A stretch of 64,000 nt of DNA from Lutjanus erythropterus. Lineage: Eukaryota; Chordata; Actinopteri; Lutjaniformes; Lutjanidae. The notes under the pieces are model-generated. The model saw nothing but the letters and a program-made list of their open reading frames with translations. It made no database searches and was not told where the DNA came from. The DNA is taken from positions 10,752,428 to 10,816,427 of the forward strand of contig CM034600.1 of NCBI GenBank assembly GCA_020091685.1, read 5' to 3'. Every line of letters starts with the position of its first letter. The first letter of the stretch is position 1. Position numbers and translations under genes: made by a program. Positions 14,401-31,821 of the stretch are shown in pieces.

Positions 14401-17400
14401 TTGCTGGTAGATCAAAGCACCACTTCCTGTAGGTCAGTAGGACCTAAGGCAATACTGTGCACTTCCCTAATCATAAAGTATTCTTCCAGAAATAAAGAAT
14501 AATTAAAAATGATAATGTCACATCATCTTCATTAGTCACTGCAGCAGATCTGATGTTTTTGCTTTGGCCATAAGCATATTTGCATAACAACACTTCTTTT
14601 TAAAGGATAAGTTCACCTAAACTAACAAAAAAAAAAAAATCTCTCATTAGTGGCAGCCAGAAATGCAGAGAGTTTTGGTTTTAGTTGTCCAGGTTTTAGC
14701 ACAGCATTGAAAAATTCTGTTTAAAAATTTAACAGCAACATATGTTTCCAGAAACAATGGGCCTCATAGAAGAACATTTAACATCTTAAATTTCTCTTTC
14801 TCTATTTCTTTTTTTCCTATGAAGGGCTCGTATGAACATGCCACGTCAGATACAGTAACCGTTTGTAACATCAGCACACGTGCCAGAGATAGAGGGTTCT
14901 GTTTTCTGCCCCATATGTCAGGAAATGTTCATTCATGAAAATGGCATCAAACAGAAGAGCCTCACAAGTTAAGAATTTGAAGTCGTGCTTTCAAAGATCC
15001 AGTAAGGAAAATTTAACATTTTAACAGTGTCAGCGCGGAATTAAGGGACCTAATGAAGCAAAGAACAGGAAAAACGAGTGCTCTTAATGCCATGTTACCT
15101 GAGAGCCGTACTATTACTGAAATAAAAGAGATGTTCCTCCATATGAAAATGGCTTCAAAAAAAAAAGAAAAAAAAAAAGCCTTGACGCAGCAATGGATGG
15201 GGCAATGAATGACTCCAACGAGGGGATGGGGTCCAGGGGAAGTTTCCATCACAGAGATAATTGAGAATTTTTCTGTGGACAGTGACTGAATAAACCTGCA
15301 TGTGAAATGTGACATGCAGTCAAACAGGATAATGTCAACATAATTATGAAGTGTTATTTATTTTTCAAATTCAAAATGTCTTCAAACTAATGAAACATAC
15401 AATCCTCTACAGCAGACTAACTGCACATGACTCTTACAACAGGTCTGGATCACTCAGAACTTACAAACAAATCTGTTCGTATGAGTGGTTCTTGCATGAG
15501 GCCCATTGTACGGTCTTGCTCTGAAAATAACTTCAGGCAGTGAACAGTAGTTTGGAACTACTTTGCCACAAAGGAATAGCCCCTATGAAAACTGGTGAAG
15601 GTGTGTTCTGTAAATCCAGAGTAACAGGGCATCTTAAAGTTCACAGAACAAGGTATCTCTAGGAAAAAGACCACAAGGAACTCAATTCTAACTGCTTCAG
15701 GGTCTGGGTACTATGCATGCTGGATCAGTCTTGATCTGACAAATATGGTGGTAACTATTATGTACAATCCAGAGGCCATATATATGTCAATTTTTGTGAG
15801 GGCGAAAAAGCTTCTGTTTTTCATCAGTCATTACACTTATGATGATGTGAACACCATGAACAAAATTCACTTCACCACCAGAAATCTCAAAGACAGACAT
15901 CCCAAAATCTGGACAATAAAAACCGAAAGTATCTGCATGGCTCGGTACCCTGAGCAGTAAATGAGAAGTTTTTTTCTTCACAGGTTGGATGAACCAACAC
16001 TTTAAAGCTACACCTAAATAAGCTTTCTCCTTGTAACCGCACCACAGTCTCCCTCCACAGGACAAACACAGCTTCCACCCATAGGACAGATATAAGAGAA
16101 CAAGATCTAGCCGACCCTCCAGGCAAGATCACCACTGTGGTGGAGGTGCTCAGATTCGGATTAGCGGAACAACAATGCACAGCCTGTTCACTGGAATCTG
16201 TGCGAGTGTGTGTCCGTGTCTTTCCATGTCTCTGTGTCTGTGTGTGCTTTAAGGTGCTCTCTCTCCTCCAGGACCTGTCCGTCTGCAGGACTATCTGATT
16301 ACACTGGCTAACTAAAGGCCTCCTGTGTGATTACATACTGCCCTCCTTTTGTGTCTCATTACTACATTCCTGACACATATACACACACGCACACCATTCA
16401 GGTAAACACGTGTGCATATAGACTCACTTACTGTATACATATATCAGTGAATACAATTAAATACTACATAAAACACATATGCAATATGTGTATTTTGTCT
16501 ACACAAGCCAATAAATGTTCTCCATATAATTAGCCTATCAAATACTGCCTCAAAACTTACAGGTAAGTTGGATCATCAACTCCTTGACATAGTCCTAACA
16601 AACACTATATTACCCTTGGCATTATCCATGGTCATTTTACAGGATTTGTATTGTAGGGTGTAGGTATTTGTATTTATCCATTCTCATGTGGACAAATAAT
16701 AGAAATATATGGACAAGTATATGAAATATATGAAATGCACGGAATATTTTGACTTATTTCCCATTTTAACATGCCTAAAGTTCAATCTGTCATAGTGCCT
16801 GCACCATCAGTGGATGGATGAGGAAACATCAGTCAACCCTGTTCTCAGTGACTGATGACAGAGCAATGTTGCACAACACTGCAGCGCAACGGCACTACCT
16901 AGTGCTGTGCAGGCGTAAGTTCAGTGATGGCTGACAAGTGAAGGAAAGAGCTCACTTACAATTGTGTTAAAAGCATTGCCATCCACAGAATCTCCCAGAA
17001 CATTAATGGCAACCAAAGCAACCTGAAATCATAAACAGATGTTGGTGAGGTGGTTGAATGAAACAGAACAGCAAGAGAAAGTCAAAAACCAGTGCATGTG
17101 ATAAATGGGTGAAAATTCTGGGAGGTTAATAGGGAACTACTGCAGTTTAAATGATAAGGCTGGTTATATTTTTATCACTATCAACACATTTAAGAGGAAG
17201 ACTGAAACCAACAATCACACTGACAAGTTTCAACTGTGCTGCAATGATTAGTCAATTAATTGATTAGGCTATCAAAAGTAAATTAGTTGCCAACTATTTT
17301 GTCAATCAATTACTTATCTCTGTCATTTTTCAAGCATAAATGTCAAACATTTGCTAGTAACAGCTTCTTAAATGTTAGGATTCGCTGCTTTTCTTTGTCA

Positions 17401-20400
17401 CTGATTAATAAAGAGTATTTGGTGCTTTGGACTGTTGGTTGGACAAAAGACAAAATCTGAATCTGTCAATCGGAGCTTTGGGAAACTGTGATGAGCATTT
17501 TTCACTATTTCTTGGACACTTTATAGACTAAACAATTAATCAATTAATCATGACAAAAAAATCTGCAGATAAATCAATAATGAAAATAATTGTCAGTTGC
17601 AGTTTTAGTCAAAGCCAGATGTAACTATGTCAGAGAGCTCCAATGTTAACATTTATTAAAATCACATCATGAGTCACACTGTTGCCCTGGCTGATATATT
17701 CCTTCATTACCACGAACATGGATATTGTAATTTATTTTAAATCAATCCCACATAAACTGTCCTGTTGGTGTAAATACTGAAGCACCAAATGTGTATTGAT
17801 TTGCTGCTGAAAGTAGTCTCAAACAAATGCTTCATGTGTCTTATATGAATGCTAAAAAAAGAAAAAAGGGAAAACTGAGCTTAGGACTGAGTGACACATA
17901 TACAGGAGGGAAGAACTGAGAGACAGATTAAAACATTGCTGGTTTTTTATCTTTACACACTACAGATTTAGAAAAAAATGTCTTAAAATGTTCATGTTTT
18001 GATTAATAGTTTAGTTTTTCAAAAATGTTAAAAAGCCTTCACATGACACCAGAGTCAACAGTGATGTGTTGCTATGTCTGATCAGCAGTGACAAATCCCA
18101 AATTTATTAACTTCATAAAGATATAATATGGAAAAATGGAGGCAAATCATCATATTTGTCTATCTCCACTTGATAAAGGAACAGAATCCATTCATTTACT
18201 GTGAATGAACTAAATGATTATTTGATTAATCATTTCAGCTCTATTGGAAATGAAAATGCAAATGAGTTTTATGAAGTTGTGGGTATGACTGGAAAGATGA
18301 TATCACACAACATTTCAAAGGAAGCCACACAATTTGATATTGGAAGACATCCCTAAACTATGTACAGAACACAAACTGCAATCTTTCTCAAATTACCCTG
18401 AAATGGTTTATTTTCTAACAGACTGTATCTATTAGCCTCATTTACAGTAATCTTAGCATAAATCAAGGCAAGATAACTTCTATGTGTTTCAAACACTAGT
18501 GAGAAGTTCAGAAAAACAGCCGATGCCTTTAAAATCTGTATTACACTCATGTTTAAAAGACACAGTTTAAAGAAATGACTCCATATAGAGCGACTGTTAA
18601 TGGTGAGGTTGAATGTCTTTTAAACAAGACTTTGTTGTTTATTTCTCATTAATGTAACCTAATTAGTTCTGGAAGGCAGCATCAATCAAAATACTTTTCT
18701 ACAATAGTTTGGACCAGTCTTCTGTACTACACAAAACCTCTAGGCAGTGAAACAGTGGTGTAGATGCATCACTGTATTTAACAGAGTACCTGATTGTACT
18801 GATTGTAACGGTTGACATGGTTCCTGTGAAGTGTTATTCTCAGGTACGTTCCAATGGCGTCTACATGGACTGATTTCAGCTCGCGAGCTTTGAAGCCTGT
18901 CTTCTCATTGTCCGACAAAGACACGTACCTGTGGTGAGAGTACAGTGCTGCTTTTCAGTTTAGCTCCTCTGCAGAGACATACAGTACTAAAATGCATTGT
19001 TACATTTTAATTATATTACAATATGCTGTACAGATACTTAATTTATCCATGTGGAGTAATTTATACTAGATATTTGTATCAGTGTGCAGCACTTGTGAGG
19101 TCAATGGGGACCAGTTTTCCAGCTGTGTGCCAGTACAGTAGCCTGCAGAGCAGCTTTCTCCTGTCCTGTTTCTTGTACATAAATATGATACATGCTAGGC
19201 TCGAGTATGTTGAAAAAACAAATCTATATCAATCATAAGCTAGCTAGTTGCAAGCTAGTAGCAAAGTGCTAGGTAACCTGTCAGCTAATCTAAATATATC
19301 GTTATCTAGCTAACTAGCTAGCACTGTGCTAACATAAATTAAATTAAGATGTGACTAGCCTCTATATCGCTTCTACACAGAATTCACAATGGCCTAGCAC
19401 ATAGCATATCATACAGGAAACAGGAAAAGAGAAAGTTGACCACGGTTCCGAAAGGCACCAAGCATGCTCAATTACTACTGGAGCACAGAGCAAACAGGGC
19501 CGGAAATTGGGAAGCGCAAGTTGCTAACATGCATGTATTTTGGCCCCAGAACACTCCCCTCAGGTGCCCTGCAAGTTCTGGCCTTAAGACTAAAATCCGT
19601 CCCACCTGTTTCTATTGACCTGTGAGATATTACTGAACCCTGAGCTGATGGTTATTTCACTGTAACTAATAGTTCTTAAGTTATACAACAAAAGGCCTAG
19701 ACTGTCGAATCATTTTGGACATACCATATGATGACCACAAAGCTTGCTCACTGCACCTCTTTCATGGTATAGTCAGTTAAATACAAAATCAAGCCAGTTC
19801 AAAGGAGCAAATGCAAGTGTGTAGAGAGCATCACCACCAGGTACTTGAATGAGACTGTCTTCACCATAAAAAGCCAGCATTTGCCATTTAATCACTTTAA
19901 CACTTAAAGACCACCAACGTTTATGTTTGTGCAGTTGTGTGTAGAAATTCACATGTGGGTGCAAGTCAAGACTGAGCCTGGCCGAGTCTGCAGTCTCACC
20001 CAAGTCTGCGAAGTTGCCCAGGGAATCCTGGGGTGCTGGTTTCAGGGGGGGTGTCTCCAATATGGAACTCCACCTTGGCTGGGATCAGGTACTGGTGGGC
20101 CAGCAGCTGCAGCTTTCTCACCCTACTTCTCTCCACCAGCTGGAGGGTGATGTGCTGAGGGTAGGAGCACAGCCTGCGAAGTATGTGATTCACACATTAA
20201 GAAGAAAGAGGAGATGTACAGATGTTCCAGGAAAATCCATTAAAAAAGGGTATTTATTGCTTCTACAGCTTGGGAAGGCCTAAAGTTACCATGAATGAAT
20301 GTGACATGCTTTTGAAAGTAAAGCCATGTGTTAAAGTACCTGCTGGATCTCCAGCCGTTGACTGTGGGTGCATGCACCATGAGCTCCTTGGCACTGCAGC

Positions 20401-20452
20401 TGTCCTCATGACTTGAAGAATTGACCACAATAAATCCTATCTTTCTGGGCAT
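2418..20452 (-). CDS. cep104: Centrosomal protein of 104 kDa (CEP104), 5' 12 coding exons, partial
   Basis: CEP104 is a ciliary-tip and centriolar microtubule-binding protein; human defects cause Joubert syndrome. Coding exons in transcript order: 20452-20340 (ATG), 20173-20000, 18928-18790, 17022-16960, 13381-13305, 12841-12673, 9506-9351, 9203-8976, 8046-7831, 7652-7485, 5934-5761, 2594-2418. Every junction has GT and AG, and the phases join to 618 uninterrupted codons. The start MPRKIGFIVV and the run KLQLLAHQYLIPAKVEFHI match the N-terminal jelly-roll domain. A coiled-coil region covers the sixth and seventh exons (DPEVAHIIRLLDQKKQ; EKEDYDLAKKKKELMEEYR). A low-complexity Ser/Pro linker follows (8976-9203), then PYDERPLPAL and the TOG array (TWSYREDALLAVHKKLLEV onward). 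The remaining roughly 300 residues, including the C-terminal zinc fingers, must lie left of the window. Introns are long and repeat-laden. Confidence 0.93.
4717..4842. repeat. 64-bp tandem duplication
   Basis: A unit starting gataactacatttctttgg at 4,717 is repeated almost exactly from 4,781, with one late mismatch (GAAATTTC versus GAAGTTTC). It is a simple local duplication inside a CEP104 intron. Confidence 0.85.
8092..8365. repeat. Transposon-like repeat with CCCCAATTCC end (family shared with 24.8 and 34.6 kb)
   Basis: It begins ACAACCCCAATTCCCCAAAA and continues through ATGCAATGATTTGCAA and TCAATTGAATACAATACAAAG, followed by GATAAACTTTATTTTG. The same order of words recurs at 24,751 and 34,622. 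Only one end is clear here. It lies in the CEP104 intron between the exons at 7,831-8,046 and 8,976-9,203. Confidence 0.6.
11601..11643. repeat. ATT/GTT trinucleotide microsatellite
   Basis: A run of alternating ATT and GTT triplets in the CEP104 intron between 9,506 and 12,673. That intron otherwise shows no exon or recognisable element apart from low-level repeat traces near 10,940-11,100 and 12,220-12,300. Confidence 0.9.
17236..17602. repeat. Short interspersed inverted-repeat element (ATTGATTAATC family), copy 1
   Basis: It starts GCTGCAATGATTAGTCAATT and ends AATAATTGTCAGTTGCAG, so the two ends are inverted copies of a CTGCAACTAAT-type terminus. The interior has GGACAAAAGACAAAATCTGA and GGGAAACTGTGATGAGCATT. 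Two more copies lie near 20,800-20,980 and 22,315-22,612. It is inside a CEP104 intron and has no coding capacity. Confidence 0.7.
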
Positions 20453-20799
20453 CCCTCTGGTGGACACTGATACAGCACACATAAGACAAGTATTTTTTTC
20501 TGATATTTTACATTTGTGTTTTTGAACATCTCCCATTATAGTGACATAATACCTTGACGCTGCTCTACTAACAATGAGTGACAATAAATTGTTGGCCTCT
20601 ATATCGTGTGTCTAGTTTGAACCAAGAACTAGACCATCTTTATGGCTGAGTACCAAACACCTTTTCTTGTTGGTGACCGAAATGTACCCACAGCACCAAG
20701 TACTGTTAAGAACTGAAAACTGCCATTACTTGGTGTTCGTGTTCAATATTTGAGAACTTGAGCTACGGATATTTCCTGGTTTCTTTACTCATCTATGAC

Positions 20800-20980
20800 A
20801 GTAAACTGAATATATATGGATTGTGGACAAAACAAGTCATTTGGGGACGTCACCTTGGGATTTGGACAACATTGATCAAAATTTTCACCTTTCCCGACAT
20901 GTTATAAATAAATAAAATAATTGATTAATCAGAAAATAATTGACAGATTAATCGACAATGAAAATAATCATTAGTTGCAG
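20800..20980. repeat. Same interspersed family, copy 2 (truncated)
   Basis: The right end reads AATTGATTAATCAGAAAATA, then CGACAATGAAAATAATCATT and AGTTGCAG at 20,980, matching the termini of the element at 17.2 kb. The left part is shortened. It lies between the first coding exon of CEP104 and its probable untranslated first exon. Confidence 0.6.
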
Positions 20981-21641
20981 CCGTACCAAACTGTGTTGAC
21001 CATATGATGCGCAAGAAACTGACGGAACAGAATTAACAGATTTATTTCAGTCCATGAATTCAACAATAACAAAATAAGGACTTAATACGCAGTGAGATAT
21101 TAAAGTCTATTAAACTTACGATTAAAATTAATGACATTAAACAAACTTTGGTTATGTAGAGTCAAATAGTATTTTATTCATAATTTCTGCCATTTATCAT
21201 TTACCTGAATGTAACTATCTATTGTCCAGTAACTGTTAGTACGAATGTTAGAGGATTTAAGATTTGCTGATAGGTTTACATCTGCCACATAGGACAGAAA
21301 ATTCGTATTCATATTAAATGGACAATATACTGCAAGAAGTTTTGTGTATGATTCTCCTCAGGGAAAATACACTATGGTGGATAAACACAGCCCCCTTGGG
21401 GAGGACAGAGAAGTCCTTGCTGACTTGCACATGTCGGGCGGGAGGCATTAACGTTAGCTAACTGTTAACTACTCAATCAGCCAACATAGCTAGTCTTACA
21501 GTAGCTGTATTGTAAAGGTATTTTGACCGTCTAAAATCAAATGAAAGTGCTGACAACCGCCATTCGTTATGTTCCACCTCTTCTAAATTTACATTTCACG
21601 GCAAATAAAAGTTTCTTGTGCGTATTTCAAACGTATCTTAC

Positions 21642-21725
21642 CACGAACATCACCGTAATGTTGACAGCTCGTCGTCCCATCTCATCTCCATAACCACCGC
21701 TGACAACAACCAGCTCGGACATGCG
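21642..21725 (-). other. cep104: Probable untranslated first exon of CEP104
   Basis: On the minus strand, GTTCGTG is followed by a good donor GTAAGATA, placing the exon end at 21,642. The first coding exon has an acceptor at about 20,468 only 15 bases before its ATG, so a 5' untranslated exon is required. The upstream edge is not defined by sequence. CpG-containing DNA around 21,650-21,750 fits a promoter-proximal exon. This is inferred from splice signals only. Confidence 0.45.
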
Positions 21726-22751
21726 CAATGGAGGGAATGTCGTCATTCGCAATGGATTGTTATCAATGTAGTTTTATGTGCGTTCACGTATTTTTTATAT
21801 ATATCTGCGGTTATTTGTTAAGGCCAACTTTAATACATCCGGTTCTATGATACATCTGACTAAATCTTAAGACGACTGTTATATTGATAAACAATGAAAA
21901 TATATTTTCTAATTTTCACAACTTCTTCCTGGCCTTCGGGTGGAGCACTTAGTTACTACAGGAAGTCAAAGACTGGCTCCAAAATAAAGGCATAGCACGT
22001 AGTGATAACTTGAGGCAATTCGGTCTTCCAATATTGCGACTATTTTACGATTATAATATTGAAAGTCGTGATACAAATATTCCACAAAATACAAATATGC
22101 CACAAATTAACAAAAAAGCACAGGTCTTATTTTATTATTATTATATTTGCTTTTTTACATTTAATTTCCCAACTCTATGGTGCTGCATATTTTACCTACA
22201 CATTCGATAGGTCCTTAATATCTCTAAAGTGCAATTATACCATGAAATATATATTTACACTATGCAATCATCACATGCAATTATATATACTGTGTAAACT
22301 ATCTTGTGTGGGGATGACAACTAACGTTTTAATTTCATTATCGATGAATCTGTTGATCATTTTCTTGATTAATCAACAAGTTGTTTGGTCCATAACAGAA
22401 AATGTTGAAAAATGTTTCCTGAAGCCCAAGGTGGTATCCTGATATCCTATCCAGTTTTCTCTCTACAGTTCAAAGATATTCAGTTCACTAACACAGAGGA
22501 TTAAAGAAACCAAAAAATATTCACGTCTAAGAAGCTGAAATCAGAGAATTTTCACATTTTTTCATAGAAAATAACAAAGTAGTTGGCGATTAATTTCATA
22601 GTTGCACCTCTAATCCTGTGAACGTCCTGCTTGTATCCTGTGAAGCCAAATCTCTGTGCTCTGTGGGTATAATAATTTATTTTGAAAAAAATTAACCGGA
22701 TCTCGTGTATTTTATTGTCTCAGCAGTCTTGACAACTGGTTGTGTAGCAGC
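21700..22751. promoter_or_regulatory. Intergenic promoter region between CEP104 and LRRC47
   Basis: The two genes are transcribed away from each other across this stretch of about 1 kb. It contains CATGCGCAATGG at 21,719-21,730 (NRF1-like half site) and ETS-like CTTCCT/GGAAGT words around 21,923-21,966. A copy of the ATTGATTAATC interspersed repeat occupies 22,315-22,612, just upstream of the LRRC47 start. No TATA box stands out. The promoter role comes from gene arrangement, not from a defined start site. Confidence 0.45.
22315..22612. repeat. Same interspersed family, copy 3, immediately upstream of LRRC47
   Basis: The left end is GACAACTAACGTTTTAATTT followed by CATTATCGATGAATC. The right end is GTAGTTGGCGATTAATTTCA followed by TAGTTGCACCTC. 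These are inverted versions of the termini at 17.2 kb. It sits 140 bp before the LRRC47 start codon, so it may lie in the promoter or 5' UTR. Confidence 0.65.
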
Positions 22752-29341
<6,590 letters not shown>

Positions 29342-30665
29342 TCGTGCTGCGGTTGACCTCTGATGTTGACACCCACTCACATGCTACATGAAGTGATTTG
29401 AACAGATTAACGTTGTGGGACATTAAGGCTATGTTTTGACACCATGCAACAAAATGATATCCCTTTATTTCAGGGAGCACAGAAAATCTGATCCTAATAG
29501 GATTTTTTTTCTGATGAAAACATCCAGCAGCAGTTTTTTTTTTCAGTAACAATAAGTGTTGCCTGTTGATGAATGTTAACATTTATGATTGATGTACAGC
29601 TTTTTAAACTAATACTTTAATACATCCTCATGTTTCCTGAAAGCATAATCAACGTGACAAACTTTGTGTCAAAATATCCCTTATTTTTGTATTATTTACA
29701 AACTGAAGACAACGCATCAGTTGGTAAAATCAATTTTGTTCTAATTCACATTCAAGGTCACTTATCTGTTGTACTGGAAGATTTGTATGAGTATTTATCA
29801 ACTGAAAATATTGGCATTTTCCCTTTAAGCAGCAGCAAATAATTTCTGAATTACACTTCATTAAATTTGAACATTTAATTTCATTAATAATTCCTGTTTT
29901 CATTCATTGTATTTCAAGTGTGCCTGACAGTAGCAGAAGGACCAGACCAGGTTTATTAGACCAGCAGCCTGCAGGCCAGATACAGCCTTTGTGAATTTTT
30001 CTGTGGCCTGGAAGAGGTCGCCTGTAAATCAGGCTTGCATGTGTGTGTTATGATAAATAAAACTAAGGTACATATCTCTGAGCTCCTTTGAGACATCTGA
30101 ACCACAGTCCCATAGTGTGATGTGAACTGATATGGCTTTGGTTATGTCTTTTTAAAGCACCTATGTGTTGAGATTGGCTGCAGTAGGATCACACCCACTC
30201 TGAACCATCCATTCCCTCAGTCAATCCTGACATTGCACTCTGGGTAGGAGGGTCACAGAAAAACATTCGCCAAACTATCAGCAAACTTCAAAATGTCTCT
30301 TTAAAAGCTAAAGATAGATAAATTTCACTCTCAGTTGAAAAGTTGACCTTAACAGCCTTTATGGGTCAATAGTTATGTATCTGTAACAGGATTCTGCACT
30401 TATTTCCTTTACGTTTTTCTATCTAATGTGCAAAATGACACATTTATTTCATTTAATGCATGTTTATTGTGATGACTGTAGTTTCAGTTTGTTGACAGAC
30501 TACTCTGTAACAACATCAGGATCTGTAAAAGAACAGAAAATATTCACTTCAGTGAGTTCAGTCATGCAAATGTCTCAAATGCAACAAAAAAGAGAGTTAA
30601 AAGTTAAATGACAGACAGAACTGGATCGGACAGCTCTGGACTGTTCTATGAACACCACACTCACC

Positions 30666-30668
<3 letters not shown>

Positions 30669-30730
<62 letters not shown>
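30669..30730. repeat. Compound TG / TA dinucleotide microsatellite
   Basis: About 30 bases of TG repeats pass through a short mixed TATGTGTGTA stretch into about 20 bases of TA repeats. Confidence 0.95.
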
Positions 30731-30807
30731 CATACAGGTTATAAAATAGTTAAAATTAGCTCACCCATAAACATTTTAGAATGAAGAACTTTTACATGTA
30801 GTGGAGT

Positions 30808-31114
30808 TAGGGCCGGACGACATGAACAAAATCAAATTCAAAATCAATATTTTTGACCAAATTCCTTAATATCGATATTGTGACAGTATTGTTGGGATGA
30901 TGTGGTATGGTGCTTTTACAAAATATTAACACAAAGATAAAGCAAATAATAGAAATGCTTGAACGGCCTGATAAAGTTCAGAAAATTACACCACTTTGCT
31001 GTAATGTAGCCTTAAAAACCACACACTTAGGCCATATCAAGATATAACATATATATCTATATATCTAGTCTCATCATGATACCAATATAATGCCGATACA
31101 TTACCCAGCCCTAC
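30808..31114 (+). repeat. Interspersed repeat (ACGATATGGACAAAATCAAA family), copy 2
   Basis: It starts AGGGCCGGACGACATGAACA and ends ACATTACCCAGCCCTACC. The ends are short inverted copies (TAGGGC/GCCCTA). Internal words (ATTTTTGACCAAATTCCTTA; GTATTGTTGGGATGATG) align with the copy at 28.3 kb. Confidence 0.65.
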
Positions 31115-31821
31115 CATAGAAAGAAACTAATTCCTACATGAAAGTGCTCACAGCAAGGTTTGTGGATTAGCTTGAGTAACCAGGTCATGATTTCTGGAAA
31201 GAGACATTGCTGTTGAGTTTTTCAGTTGTATTTTATGTCACTTTTAACTTAAAGTGCAATTCTGGAATGTCACTATCTAGACTGATAAATATTACTACAG
31301 GTAAGAGGAAAAGTATATAGTTCTGATTTTAGGGTGAACGTCCCCTTTAATCAGAAGCTAATATTTCTGATTTAACAGGAATTTGAAGCTTGTGTCTGTC
31401 TCTTTCGATTTAGATTAAATAATGTTTAGCACAATAGCAAAATGATAGAACCTAATCACAAACTGACAAGACACATGCTGCTGATTTAATGTATTTTATT
31501 TAATGTGTTGATCGTGATTTCACTTTGGATCAGTCGCAGGATCTGCAAAAACGAAAAAGAAAAAAAGAAGCTTCCCATGAATATTTAAGGGACCGGTTGG
31601 GTGACTGCAGGATCAGTGTTTCTAAAATCAAGAACCTGATTTATCTACACTAAAAACTGAGTATTTCTGGATTAATAGATGAGGTTGGTTGTTTAAACAT
31701 TTATATGGATATATCTCTGCATTGCTGCTTTTTCCCACCCCATACTGCATTCAGTTTTATGTTTTATTTTGCACATTTGTACCACAGACCAGCTTCAGTA
31801 GTGTGAAACAGGGCCTTTAAG

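Larger units (their letters stand above)
29342..31821. other. LRRC47 3' UTR and intergenic spacer
   Basis: After the LRRC47 stop, candidate polyadenylation words include ATAAATAAAA near 30,053-30,062. I see no convincing gene; open frames such as 29,630-29,842 and 30,426-30,611 are AT-rich and unlike any family I recognise. The stretch holds a TG/TA microsatellite and an interspersed repeat. The lectin gene ends toward it from the right, so LRRC47 and the lectin converge here. Confidence 0.6.

Noticed and set aside
15013..15315. 100-codon minus-strand frame in a CEP104 intron
   Set aside because: It sits in a low-complexity intron stretch including an A-rich tract, has no recognisable domain and no splice partners.
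22059..22442. 127-codon plus-strand frame upstream of LRRC47
   Set aside because: It is AT-rich, lacks conserved motifs and overlaps the interspersed repeat at 22,315-22,612.
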